Assembly (NCBI GenBank): GCA_017623455.1
Contig: JAGAPA010000092.1
Span: forward strand, 1-64,000
Length of the DNA stretch: 64,000 nucleotides
Reading direction: 5' to 3'
Origin: Clostridia bacterium
GTDB taxonomy: Bacteria; Bacillota; Clostridia; Christensenellales; Pumilibacteraceae
Positions within the stretch are counted from its first letter, which is position 1. Each line of letters opens with the position of its first letter. The notes beneath the pieces are model-generated. The model searched no databases, had not been told where the DNA came from, and worked only from the letters and a program-made list of their open reading frames with translations. A program made the position numbers and the translations under genes. Shown here piece after piece: positions 35,750-43,932 of the stretch.

Positions 35750-36553
35750 TTATTCAGACCACTTAACTTCCTTAAAGGTTGCTTCCGTTCCGTATGCAGT
35801 TAAGTATACAGGATAAGCAGACTTTGAAACTGTACCATCAGCATCTGTAGCGTCTTTAAGTATATAATTACCATCGTCATCACAATGACTTAAGAACTCA
35901 ATTACTTTATTGCCAACAGTAACTTCATACTTTGAGCCTGTAGCTGTTACGGTTTTCTTAACCGACATCTTAATATCCTTAAGCGAACTAAGTCCATAAT
36001 AGGAAAGAGTGTAGCTATTAGAATATACATTAGCAGTATCAGGTGCAGTATGCTGTTCGGAACCAATCCAAGTATTATAGTCAGGGTGAGCAATAACACG
36101 AAGTAGTTCGGAATCCTTGTCATAATCCAACATAAATGCCACACCGTAATAAGCAGGACCGCTCGAAACGTCAAAACCAAACGTTATGCCTGCCATTGTA
36201 TCCTCATCAATAGTAATTTTAAATGAAAGTGTAACGTTAGCACGCTTAAACTCTTTTCCGTCCTGATCAAAGAGCTTAGCCGAACCATGTGCAGCAATAT
36301 TCTCTTCTTCAGACTTAAAGCTAATTACGGCTCGTCCGTCCTGAGTAAATTCACAATCCCCAGAACAGGTTGCATTAGTGCACAAATACTGAGCATCTTC
36401 AGATACCTCAAGCACGTGTTCGTAACCGCCTACCCAATCACGGGCATCCATATTCTTAAAACCCTTAGACACAAGTCCGATAGAGCCTACAACCATTACG
36501 GCGCCAAGACCAAGTGCGACGCCTGCAACTATTTTACTTTGTTTTCTTGTCAT
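35750..36553 (-). CDS. Single-helix surface protein with beta-rich domain
   Basis: 267 residues: N-terminal membrane helix (IVAGVALGLGAVMVVGSIGLV) and an extracellular domain of about 220 residues whose strand pattern (NVTLSFKITIDEDTMAGITF, YYGVAFMLDYD) resembles concanavalin/LamG-like sandwiches. GAGAGG precedes ATG 36553, which overlaps the previous gene by 20 bp. It is part of the same operon as the secreted proteins. Function unknown. Confidence 0.6.
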   Translation of the reverse strand: MTRKQSKIVAGVALGLGAVMVVGSIGLVSKGFKNMDARDWVGGYEHVLEVSEDAQYLCTNATCSGDCEFTQDGRAVISFKSEEENIAAHGSAKLFDQDGKEFKRANVTLSFKITIDEDTMAGITFGFDVSSGPAYYGVAFMLDYDKDSELLRVIAHPDYNTWIGSEQHTAPDTANVYSNSYTLSYYGLSSLKDIKMSVKKTVTATGSKYEVTVGNKVIEFLSHCDDDGNYILKDATDADGTVSKSAYPVYLTAYGTEATFKEVKWSE

Positions 36554-36881
36554 ATTTTTTATTTACCTCTCTTTTTAATTTTTCTTTTTCAATTCCGAAA
36601 TAAGCTACCGTGCGCTTATTCCGTTTACCTTTTTCGTTATAAAAATGGTCGACAATCTGCCCTTTTGCCACGCTGTTCAAATCATACGTACTGCCTTTAT
36701 ATTTAGGTTTCTTCTTATCTGAAGCAGTTACTATCATATTAGGCATTGACGTTTCAACTTTGCCAACAAAAGTAAAATTTGGGTTTAGTTTTAATTTTCC
36801 GTTCTTACCTTTAACCCAAGCTTTTTCTGCAGGAATTAATCTTACACCTTTATTTTTCAAACTGTAATTTACGTTTGACAT
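36534..36881 (-). CDS. Basic 115-residue protein of the phage-like module
   Basis: A lysine-rich soluble protein (KKPKYKGSTYDLNSVAKGQI; ends KREVNKKYDKKTK). AGGAG lies 8 nt before ATG 36881. It opens the structural gene run below the structured intergenic region. No family is recognised; nucleic-acid binding is suggested only by charge. Confidence 0.6.
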   Translation of the reverse strand: MSNVNYSLKNKGVRLIPAEKAWVKGKNGKLKLNPNFTFVGKVETSMPNMIVTASDKKKPKYKGSTYDLNSVAKGQIVDHFYNEKGKRNKRTVAYFGIEKEKLKREVNKKYDKKTK

Positions 36882-36899
36882 TTTTATTCTCCTATGCTA

Positions 36900-37030
36900 C
36901 AATAATGAAGACCACCAGCCCCTGTATGGGGAAGCAACGGCTGATGCGCGTTGACAGAGAAGAACGTTTGGTCTTCGTGCGTAGACTTCTCACTTAACCA
37001 CTCTTTTTAAGGGTGGTTATTTTTTTATAA
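36900..37030. other. Structured intergenic region (packaging/origin or small RNA candidate)
   Basis: GAAGACCA (36909-36916) pairs with TGGTCTTC (36973-36980) around inner arms (CCCC/GGGG and CAGCC/GGCTG). A separate plus-strand hairpin AACCACTCTTTTTAAGGGTGGTT with a T7 tail ends at about 37028. It lies between two minus-strand genes but its T tail points the other way, so a plus-strand RNA or a single-stranded-DNA signal is plausible. Confidence 0.5.
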
Positions 37031-37032
37031 GA

Positions 37033-37260
37033 TTAGTAAAATGTGATAATTACATCATTATAAACTTTCCTTCTTTCATCTAAAGAAAGGACACGATTTA
37101 ATTTTTTTTGTTTTACTAATACCGAAGAATGATAATTGCAAGAAATAAAATGCTTATCATAATCACCTTTTTTTGTTTCCATAAATCTTTTGTGTTGTTT
37201 CATTAATCGTTCATGTTGCCTTTGACTCGAATTAAAACGCCTTCTATTTTTTAATAACAT
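37033..37260 (-). CDS. Small basic hypothetical protein after rep
   Basis: 75 residues from ATG 37260, preceded by AAGGAAGGTG, 12 bp below the rep stop. Basic N-terminal half (RRRFNSSQRQHERLMKQHKR). No family is recognised. Operon position suggests a replication or copy-control accessory. Confidence 0.55.
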   Translation of the reverse strand: MLLKNRRRFNSSQRQHERLMKQHKRFMETKKGDYDKHFISCNYHSSVLVKQKKLNRVLSLDERRKVYNDVIITFY

Positions 37261-37272
37261 AAACACCTTCCT

Positions 37273-38364
37273 TTAAAACGGTAGCACCATTTCCATTTGG
37301 TTACTTACCTCGTTCAATTTCACTTCCGATTCTTCACAAATCTTATCGAAGAACGAAGTGAAATTTGTTTTTTTATTTTCTTCCCTTGCCTTTTTGACAA
37401 GCTCGTTCTTATAAAATTTTCCTTTGCCTTTTGGTCTGCCGTCGTTCCCAATTTCCTCGTAGACTGTTATTTCGTCTTCGGTAATCATAACGTAGCAACC
37501 AATTCTTCTATATAACTGCGACAACGTATCGTTAGAGTTTGTTTTATAACTGCTGTACCAATAGTTAAGAGGTACGGTAGTCGTTATTACAATCATTTGT
37601 CCGTTAAAGACCTTATTAGCAAAACGAGATTTAACGGAGCTTGTGGTATTATTGTCGAGTATTTTAAGTAAGTCTTCAAACTCAAACGATTTATCACGCA
37701 AATCATCTAAGATGATTGCTTTTTGGCCCAGGTAATCCTGGAACGGATCGTTAGAGCTTGATGAGATACAAAAGTCATATCCCATACTGGTTAATAACTT
37801 TTTTGCATAGTACGTTTTACCGCAGCCACCTTTACCGCAAATGAACATTACGTCCATTTTTCTGTCGGTTGTCAGCGTCAACCATTGACAATGCAATCTC
37901 CAGAGTTTTTCAAGCTTAGTAAAAGCCGTTGTTTTTTCGCTAATAGGTAGCGAGTTTACGTATTCCAACTGTTGAGCATAACTATAATTTTGAAAATCAC
38001 CTAAAACTTTTGCGTTTTCTATTTCCGTTTCAAAATCGAAGTTTGCAACAACTTCAGACGTTGGATATTGATATTTGTTTTTTTGACTGTCGTTACCGTG
38101 TGTTAAGTAAAGTAGCATATCCGTGGAACGTCCACGAACCTTGTTTACTTGTGATTCCTGCAAACCAAACCACTCTGCGACTTGTTTAGTATCTACCCCC
38201 GAAGTACCAAAATTTAAATATATATGGTAATGCGGAGCAGTATCGTCTTTATCATGAAGTATGTACGCCCACTTTTTAATCGTCTTGTGTGCTTTTAAGG
38301 TTTCTTGAATATCACACTTGAAAAATTCCACACGGGATTCGACTTCGCATTGTTTAAGATACAT
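37273..38364 (-). CDS. rep: HUH-endonuclease/SF3-helicase replication initiator Rep
   Basis: 363 residues. The N-terminal HUH nickase domain has HYH (45-47) and catalytic tyrosine Y86 in MLLYLTH. A superfamily 3 helicase follows with Walker A GKGGCGKT (177-184), Walker B AIILDDLRD and motif C-like MIVITTTVPL. This CRESS-like architecture is known from rolling-circle plasmids, CRESS-DNA viruses and some inovirus-type elements. AAAGGGG precedes ATG 38364. It probably nicks the hairpin origin near 39.7 kb. Confidence 0.88.
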   Translation of the reverse strand: MYLKQCEVESRVEFFKCDIQETLKAHKTIKKWAYILHDKDDTAPHYHIYLNFGTSGVDTKQVAEWFGLQESQVNKVRGRSTDMLLYLTHGNDSQKNKYQYPTSEVVANFDFETEIENAKVLGDFQNYSYAQQLEYVNSLPISEKTTAFTKLEKLWRLHCQWLTLTTDRKMDVMFICGKGGCGKTYYAKKLLTSMGYDFCISSSSNDPFQDYLGQKAIILDDLRDKSFEFEDLLKILDNNTTSSVKSRFANKVFNGQMIVITTTVPLNYWYSSYKTNSNDTLSQLYRRIGCYVMITEDEITVYEEIGNDGRPKGKGKFYKNELVKKAREENKKTNFTSFFDKICEESEVKLNEVSNQMEMVLPF

Positions 38365-38444
38365 TATTTAACCCCTTTGCATCCAAACAAGAAAAATCTT
38401 GCCATTTTTGCATTTATTTTTTTTTTGTTTTTTTGTTTTTGCTC

Positions 38445-39596
38445 CTATAACATTTGTTTGAAAATTGCCATTAAAACATCGACCACTATGGAATTCCCTG
38501 CTTGCTTATACAACTGTGAGTTTGACATCCCACTTGCAATCGCATTATCAATTTCAGCATCTTCAAAACCCATTAATCTCCAACACTCTGTGGGTGTTAA
38601 TTTGCGAATCCGATATGGGCTTTCAATTATACCTTGTCCATTACGTTTTAAGTCTGCACCGCATTGTCTTGTCAATGTGCCAACCACACTACTATCCGCA
38701 CGAATTTGTTGATTGAATCCATCCAATACGAGAGGCTCTATAAACCTAAGTTCTTTAAGGTCGAAATTGTCGGGTAATTCACTTGATATGTAATTCGATA
38801 CATCGCAGCGGCGAGTTCCTTCTCCCGTTGTAAGTGTCGAAGCAATCGTCTTGTTTATCAACGATTTATTATTATTCCCCGTCCATTTTTCATTGTTAGC
38901 CATTATATATCTAATCATCTTATCACTCAAATAATACTTCTCGTCAACTTCCTTTTCAAGCATATCTTTAAGGCGCAGTTTCAACGTAATTGTTTGTGGG
39001 AATTCGTAGTAGTTATCGCCCAATATACTAACCATAAAACAACGCTCACGATTTTGCGGTATTCCATAGTCTTTTGCATTAAGCACTTGCCATTTGTTTT
39101 TATAGCCTAATTGCTCAAGTTTTTCTTGCCACTTCGCAAAATGTTGTATGCTCTTCGCTCCAATTACGGCAGGTACATTTTCCATTACAAGCACTTGGGG
39201 TAATTCCTTGCACTCATCGAGCAATCTCTCAACTTCCCAAAGTAGTCCGCTTCTTGTTCCACTACCTTTTGCCATACCTTTGCCTAAACCTGCGTTAGAT
39301 AGGTCTTGACAAGGAAAAGAATAAGTCATAATATAACAATACTTATCAGCATCAACAATCCCTAAATCGTTAGCATTAATTTTCGTTATATCACTCGTTT
39401 CAAAATCCGTTCCGTGAATCGCATTATAACTTTGGACTGCGTACTTATCAAACTCACAAATTCGGTAATGCTCAAAATCCACACCAAGATTCTTTAACGC
39501 TTTTGATTGAGCGCCAATCCCTGCGAATAACTCAATCAATCTAATAGGTTTAGTAATTTTAAGCCTTTCAGTTCCATCAAACATCGATATTTGCAT
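38445..39596 (-). CDS. dcm: DNA (cytosine-5) methyltransferase
   Basis: 383 residues with C5-methylase motifs in order: I LFAGIGAQ, IV SFPCQDLS with catalytic cysteine, VI MENVPAV, VIII QNRERCF, IX RKLTPTECWRLMGF, X QAGNSIVVDV. The target-recognition region lies between VIII and IX. No cognate endonuclease is adjacent, so it is probably an orphan methylase protecting the element. It lies in the Rep operon region, 80 bp above rep. Confidence 0.95.
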   Translation of the reverse strand: MQISMFDGTERLKITKPIRLIELFAGIGAQSKALKNLGVDFEHYRICEFDKYAVQSYNAIHGTDFETSDITKINANDLGIVDADKYCYIMTYSFPCQDLSNAGLGKGMAKGSGTRSGLLWEVERLLDECKELPQVLVMENVPAVIGAKSIQHFAKWQEKLEQLGYKNKWQVLNAKDYGIPQNRERCFMVSILGDNYYEFPQTITLKLRLKDMLEKEVDEKYYLSDKMIRYIMANNEKWTGNNNKSLINKTIASTLTTGEGTRRCDVSNYISSELPDNFDLKELRFIEPLVLDGFNQQIRADSSVVGTLTRQCGADLKRNGQGIIESPYRIRKLTPTECWRLMGFEDAEIDNAIASGMSNSQLYKQAGNSIVVDVLMAIFKQML

Positions 39597-39649
39597 CTTC
39601 TCTTTTCTCCATTTGATTTTCTAATTTTCTTGAATTTTTAATTGCAAAA

Positions 39650-39745
39650 ATTATTTTTGCACCTTTTGCCTATTTTTTTGCACTTTTTTTGCCTATTTTT
39701 GCACTTTTTGCCCGAACCGCTGGACAAGCCCTCAGCGGTTTCGCA
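39650..39745. other. Candidate rolling-circle origin: iterons plus stem-loop
   Basis: Three direct repeats built from TTTTTGCAC and TTTTGCC (39654-39712) lead into a hairpin AACCGCTG / CAGCGGTT (39715-39722 with 39733-39740) with loop GACAAGCCCT. A further iteron copy lies at about 39835-39855. Rep binding repeats next to a nick-site hairpin is the standard origin layout for HUH Rep proteins. Confidence 0.55.
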
Positions 39746-39890
39746 CAAAAGTATTGAGTTTTGGTAGTTTTCTTTACATTTTATAAGGAGAACGGCACAT
39801 TTTTACAATAGGCTTGTTATTGTAAAAGCAGTAATTTTTGCACCTTTTGCCCTATTTTTAAATTTTTGAATTTAAAGGGCAGTAAAAAGT

Positions 39891-40112
39891 CTACTTGGCA
39901 GTTTCTGGAAGAACGTCAGCAAAGGCTTTCATAACTTCCATTTTTCCCGAATATCCGGGATCACGTCCATCACACTTGTCGTTGGGGAAATACTTAACTT
40001 CAATAGGAATAAGCTTGTCCCCACATTTTACGTAGTAATTCACGTAAGGTTTTTCTTTGTTGTCCTTTTTGTCTACGTAAGTTCCTTCTTTTTTGAATAA
40101 TTGTACTGTCAT
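39891..40112 (-). CDS. Small OB-like protein, possible ssDNA-binding protein
   Basis: 73 residues (TVQLFKKEGTYVDKKDNKEK, then YVNYYVKCGDKLIPIEVKYF). The strand-rich pattern resembles small OB-fold proteins encoded next to rolling-circle Reps, but no motif is decisive. It is the first gene of the leftward module. AAAAGGAG precedes ATG 40112. Confidence 0.5.
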   Translation of the reverse strand: MTVQLFKKEGTYVDKKDNKEKPYVNYYVKCGDKLIPIEVKYFPNDKCDGRDPGYSGKMEVMKAFADVLPETAK

Positions 40113-40315
40113 AATCGACTCCTTTTCGGCTTTACGCCATTAAAAATTTATTTATAAAAGGCTTACCGCCATTTATATCATTGCTTATCACTAAAATCCT
40201 TGTGATAGTGAGTATTAATTTTATTAACGATTAGTAGCGAAATAAAAAATAATACTATAAAAATTACAAATAAAATCATAGCAAACATCCTTAGTAAAAA
40301 AATCTATAAAAGCCT

Positions 40316-40440
40316 ACAGGCATAATAATCAGGGGGAACGACTATAAGCCGTCGTTCAGGGCAAGCCTTAAAACAAGGCAGAGCAAAGAGAAAAGACAAA
40401 AAGAAAAAATTTCTCTTTGTCTAAAAGTATAAAACTAAAC
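40316..40440. other. Cluster of three hairpins at edge of mobile module
   Basis: Tandem inverted repeats AACGAC/GTCGTT (40347-40366), GCCTT/AAGGC, and a longer AGACAAAAAGAAA / TTTCTCTTTGTCT arm pair near 40407-40435. They sit between the first gene of the mobile module and the Trp leader. They may be a single-strand origin, a packaging signal or the module's boundary. Confidence 0.4.
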
Positions 40441-40524
40441 AACTTAAAATTAAATTACAGAATTTTCAAAAAACAGTTGACAATGCAAAATATAAGTGTT
40501 AAAATTATCGCAAGTTAATAAATA

Positions 40525-40795
40525 AACCTTTGATTAAGAGTAGTAACTGTAGTTTAAGGTCCTTACAGAGAACAACGGGTAGGTGTGACGTTGTGGACGG
40601 ATTATAGCGAATGGACTTATGAGGGCGAACGAAAGTCAAGAAAGACGAGTAGCAATCGACGAGAGCCTGACTCGTAAAAAGTGGGAGCGTATGATAGTAC
40701 GTTAAAAAAAAGTGGGTGCTTTATGCATCAATACGGGTGGTACCACGGTTAATAATCGTCCCGAGAGCGTAATAAAAGCGTTCTCGGCTTTTTTA
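40525..40795 (+). ncRNA. T-box leader, tryptophan-specific
   Basis: Contains the T-box sequence GGGTGGTACCACGG (40735-40748), a stem I with AGAGAACA and a specifier loop GCGAATGGACTT whose codon is TGG (40612-40614), and a terminator CCGAGAGCG / CGTTCTCGG followed by T6. Uncharged tRNA-Trp should stabilise the antiterminator and switch on trpB. Confidence 0.92.
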
Positions 40796-40860
40796 TGAAA
40801 AAGTAAAGAACGTATATAATAAATTAAGTAAAATAATCTTATATATGGAGGTATATAAAA

Positions 40861-42249
40861 ATGGAAGAAAAAGTTATTCCTTACAAAATTTATCTTGAAG
40901 AAAACGAGATGCCAAAGTATTGGTATAACGTAAAGGCTGACATGAAGAAAAAGCCTGCTCCTCTTCTTGATCCTAAAACATTAAAACCCATAACGGAAGA
41001 CGAACTTTCTAAAGTTTTTTGTAGAGAACTCGTAAAGCAGGAGCTTAACGAAACGGATAGATTTATTCCCATTCCTCAGGAAATTTTGGATTTTTATAAG
41101 ATGTACCGTCCCTCTCCACTTGTAAGAGCGTATTGCTTGGAGAAAAAATTAGGAACTCCTGCAAAGATTTATTATAAGTTTGAAGGTAATAACACGTCTG
41201 GATCTCACAAGCTCAACTCATCCATCGCTCAGGCATACTATGCAAAACAGCAAGGACTTAAGGGTGTAACCACCGAAACGGGAGCAGGACAGTGGGGAAC
41301 AGCTCTTTCTATGGCTTGTTCTTATTTTGGACTGGACTGTAAAGTTTATATGGTAAGGTCGTCTTACGAACTTAAGCCCTTTAGACGTGAGGTTATGCGT
41401 ACGTACGGAGCTTCCGTTACTCCTTCTCCCTCTATGGAAACCAAGATTGGAAGACAAATAAACGAGGAATATCCCGGAACAACAGGTTCGCTTGGATGCG
41501 CTATAAGCGAGGCTGTAGAATGTGCAAGCGAGAGAGAGGGTTATAGATACGTTTTGGGTAGCGTTCTTAACCAAGTTCTTCTTCATCAGACGGTTATCGG
41601 TCTTGAAACCAAAACCGCGCTTGATAAGTACGGTATTAAGCCCGACGTTATTATAGGCTGTGCAGGCGGTGGATCTAACCTTGGCGGTCTTATTTCGCCT
41701 TTTGTTGGTGAACAGCTTAGAGGCGAAAATAAGTATCAGTTTATTGCAGTAGAGCCCGAAAGCTGTCCTTCGCTTTCTCGCGGTAAGTATGTATACGATT
41801 ATTGTGATACGGGTAGAGTTTGTCCGCTTTCTAAAATGTATACCTTAGGTAGTGGATTTATGCCTGCAGCAACCCATGCAGGTGGACTTAGATATCACGG
41901 CATGAGCGCCACTCTTTCTGAGCTTTACGATCAGGGTATTATGGAAGCAAGAACGGTTAAACAAACCGAGGTTTTTGCAGCCGCTGAAGAGTTTGCAAGG
42001 GTTGAGGGAATTCTTCCTGCGCCCGAGTCCGCTCACGCTATAAAGGTAGCTATCGACGAGGCAAGAAAGTGTATTGAAACGGGCGAAGAAAAGACAATCG
42101 TGTTTGGTCTTACCGGAACCGGATATTTTGATATGATGTCGTATGAAAAATTCCACGACGGAGTTATGACCGACTATATTCCCACCGATGCCGAAATTGA
42201 AAAATCCTTAGAAAAAACTCCCAAGTGGGCAGACCCACAGTCAAAATGA
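40861..42249 (+). CDS. trpB: Tryptophan synthase beta chain, TrpB2 type
   Basis: 462 residues, longer than classical TrpB (about 400), with features of the TrpB2 group. PLP lysine K117 in SGSHKLNS, TETGAGQWG at 138-146 and the phosphate loop CAGGGSNLGGL. It joins indole with serine to make tryptophan. GGAGGT lies before ATG 40861, under T-box control. No trpA is adjacent, so it may salvage free indole. The last residues (WADPQSK) are encoded by the first copy of a dispersed repeat. Confidence 0.95.
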   Translation: MEEKVIPYKIYLEENEMPKYWYNVKADMKKKPAPLLDPKTLKPITEDELSKVFCRELVKQELNETDRFIPIPQEILDFYKMYRPSPLVRAYCLEKKLGTPAKIYYKFEGNNTSGSHKLNSSIAQAYYAKQQGLKGVTTETGAGQWGTALSMACSYFGLDCKVYMVRSSYELKPFRREVMRTYGASVTPSPSMETKIGRQINEEYPGTTGSLGCAISEAVECASEREGYRYVLGSVLNQVLLHQTVIGLETKTALDKYGIKPDVIIGCAGGGSNLGGLISPFVGEQLRGENKYQFIAVEPESCPSLSRGKYVYDYCDTGRVCPLSKMYTLGSGFMPAATHAGGLRYHGMSATLSELYDQGIMEARTVKQTEVFAAAEEFARVEGILPAPESAHAIKVAIDEARKCIETGEEKTIVFGLTGTGYFDMMSYEKFHDGVMTDYIPTDAEIEKSLEKTPKWADPQSK

Positions 42250-42510
42250 GTGGGCAGACCCACAGTTAAAATGAATTATTTACTTTCATTGAATAAAGTA
42301 AAGAGTGGGTAGAATATATTTAAAATAAAAAAACTGACTATTATTAATTATTAGAATTGAAAAAGAACAATAATAGGGAATACGCCTGCGTATCAGACCC
42401 ACAGTCAAAATAAGTGGGCAGACCCACAGTCAAAATAAGTTATTTAATGAAATATTAAAAATAATATTAAAATATATTATTATGTAGGGGCGATTCATGA
42501 ATCGCCCGTA
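42226..42510. repeat. Short tandem/dispersed repeats after trpB
   Basis: GTGGGCAGACCCACAG occurs at 42226, 42250 and 42414, and a related piece at about 42390. TAGGGGCGATTCATGAATCG at 42485 recurs at 53.6 kb. The first copy overlaps the trpB stop. No gene follows within 350 bp. Confidence 0.75.
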
Positions 42511-42547
42511 CGAAATTTAATTATTGAAAAATAAATAATAAAAACAA

Positions 42548-42580
42548 AAAAACTCCGATTAAATGTCGGAGTTTTTTGTA
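42548..42580. terminator. Bidirectional terminator
   Basis: AAAAAACTCCGA / TCGGAGTTTTTT stem between flanking A and T runs; it ends the minus-strand XRE gene. Confidence 0.85.
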
Positions 42581-42605
42581 TACGTATATGAGATTTTAGT
42601 AAATT

Positions 42606-42848
42606 TTATTCAACTTCAAGATTTTCAAAAAGAAATAAATCATTATCCAAAAATTCAAGAACAGTCATTCCAAAGCCATTAGCTAAAAGTAAAACGGTTG
42701 ATAAAGTTACGGTTTTACTTTTACCACTCATAATCCATTGCATATGTCCGTGCTGAATACCCGAAAGTTGTTCCAAGCGATATTGAGTCATTTTTTTCTC
42801 TTTTAGAAGTTCAATTATTCTTTTTGCTACTGCATCATTTACAGTCAT
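42606..42848 (-). CDS. Small XRE-type regulator
   Basis: 80 residues, almost entirely a Cro/C1-type HTH (MTQYRLEQLSGIQHGHMQWI). It may regulate nearby sugar genes or be a free-standing relic. ATG 42848 has GGAG about 5 nt upstream (TGGAGATTTAAT). The gene is followed by a TACGTA-type dispersed motif and a terminator. Confidence 0.85.
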   Translation of the reverse strand: MTVNDAVAKRIIELLKEKKMTQYRLEQLSGIQHGHMQWIMSGKSKTVTLSTVLLLANGFGMTVLEFLDNDLFLFENLEVE

Positions 42849-42996
42849 ATTAAATCTCCAAAAATATAAATAAGAAAGATTACTTTCATATTTATTATAA
42901 TAGTTTTGAGAAAAAATATAAGAATGGATACTTCCCTATTAGTTGCATTATTAGAAAATATTAATGTATACGTATATGAGATTTTAGTAAATTTTA

Positions 42997-43932
42997 TTAA
43001 AAAACGCATAATGGAGAATTTAGATTATAAGAATATAAAAACTCTTTTATAAGTCCGTTTTCAATAGAAAATACAGTAACTGAATTACTAAGTTCGTTTG
43101 TACAAACAAGAAAAGAATCAAAGATATTAAAATCGCGCGGAGAATTGCCTTTACAGTCCACCGATTGTAATAATTCAAGTTTATCGCCATTTACAGAAAA
43201 TACGCAGATAACGTTTTCTTCACGGAGAGAAACGTATAAAAATTTTCCGTCTTTAGATATTCTAATACCTGCTCCGTTTGCTTTTTCGTTAGTTGTTTTT
43301 ATATCGAAAGTAGATAAAAGTTTTGCTTTGCCTTTATCATAAGAAAAGACGCTAACTGACGGAATAAGCTCGTTTATTGAATAGATAAACTTATTATCCT
43401 TAGAAAAAGCAAGATGTCTAATTCCATAACCGGGATTTACTTTTTCTTCGCTATAAAGAATAAGGACTTTATCATAAAACGCAAGAGTGTCCGTACCTAA
43501 GTCGCAAACAGCCAAATATCCGTCGTGCGTTTGTTTTACAAAGTGAGTATGAGATTCGCTTTGACGCGTTGGGTGTATGCTTTTTCCTTGTCTTTTAGCA
43601 ATAATATCACCGTTTTTAACTATATTTCCGCTAAGATAATTTACTACGTAAACGTCGTTTTTAATAACGTCTAAATGGCACGCTACAACGCCTTTAGTTG
43701 AAATTATGGAAGTGGAATTTTCCAGTTTTTCATCGCAAAAAAAGTATCCGCTGTTGGAATTTTCTTCAAACGGTGCGCGCAAAAGCGTACAAATCCGATT
43801 ATCGTTCATAACTGAATACATAGGTCTATCACAGGGTAAATATCCGGTTTGTTTCATTTCTTTTTCTGATAAAGAAAACGAGTAAATTCCACCGCCGTTT
43901 TTTACGTCGGTACAAGATAAAATATAAATCAT
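42997..43932 (-). CDS. Lactonase family protein (7-bladed beta-propeller)
   Basis: 311 residues of the Pgl/YbhE-type lactonase family: signature blocks SHTHFVKQTHDGYLAVCDLG, GYGIRHLAFS and GNSPRDFNI. Members hydrolyse sugar lactones such as 6-phosphogluconolactone. ATG 43932 overlaps the GH13 stop by 4 bp. In this operon it could open an aldonolactone made by the SDR enzyme. Confidence 0.85.
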   Translation of the reverse strand: MIYILSCTDVKNGGGIYSFSLSEKEMKQTGYLPCDRPMYSVMNDNRICTLLRAPFEENSNSGYFFCDEKLENSTSIISTKGVVACHLDVIKNDVYVVNYLSGNIVKNGDIIAKRQGKSIHPTRQSESHTHFVKQTHDGYLAVCDLGTDTLAFYDKVLILYSEEKVNPGYGIRHLAFSKDNKFIYSINELIPSVSVFSYDKGKAKLLSTFDIKTTNEKANGAGIRISKDGKFLYVSLREENVICVFSVNGDKLELLQSVDCKGNSPRDFNIFDSFLVCTNELSNSVTVFSIENGLIKEFLYSYNLNSPLCVF

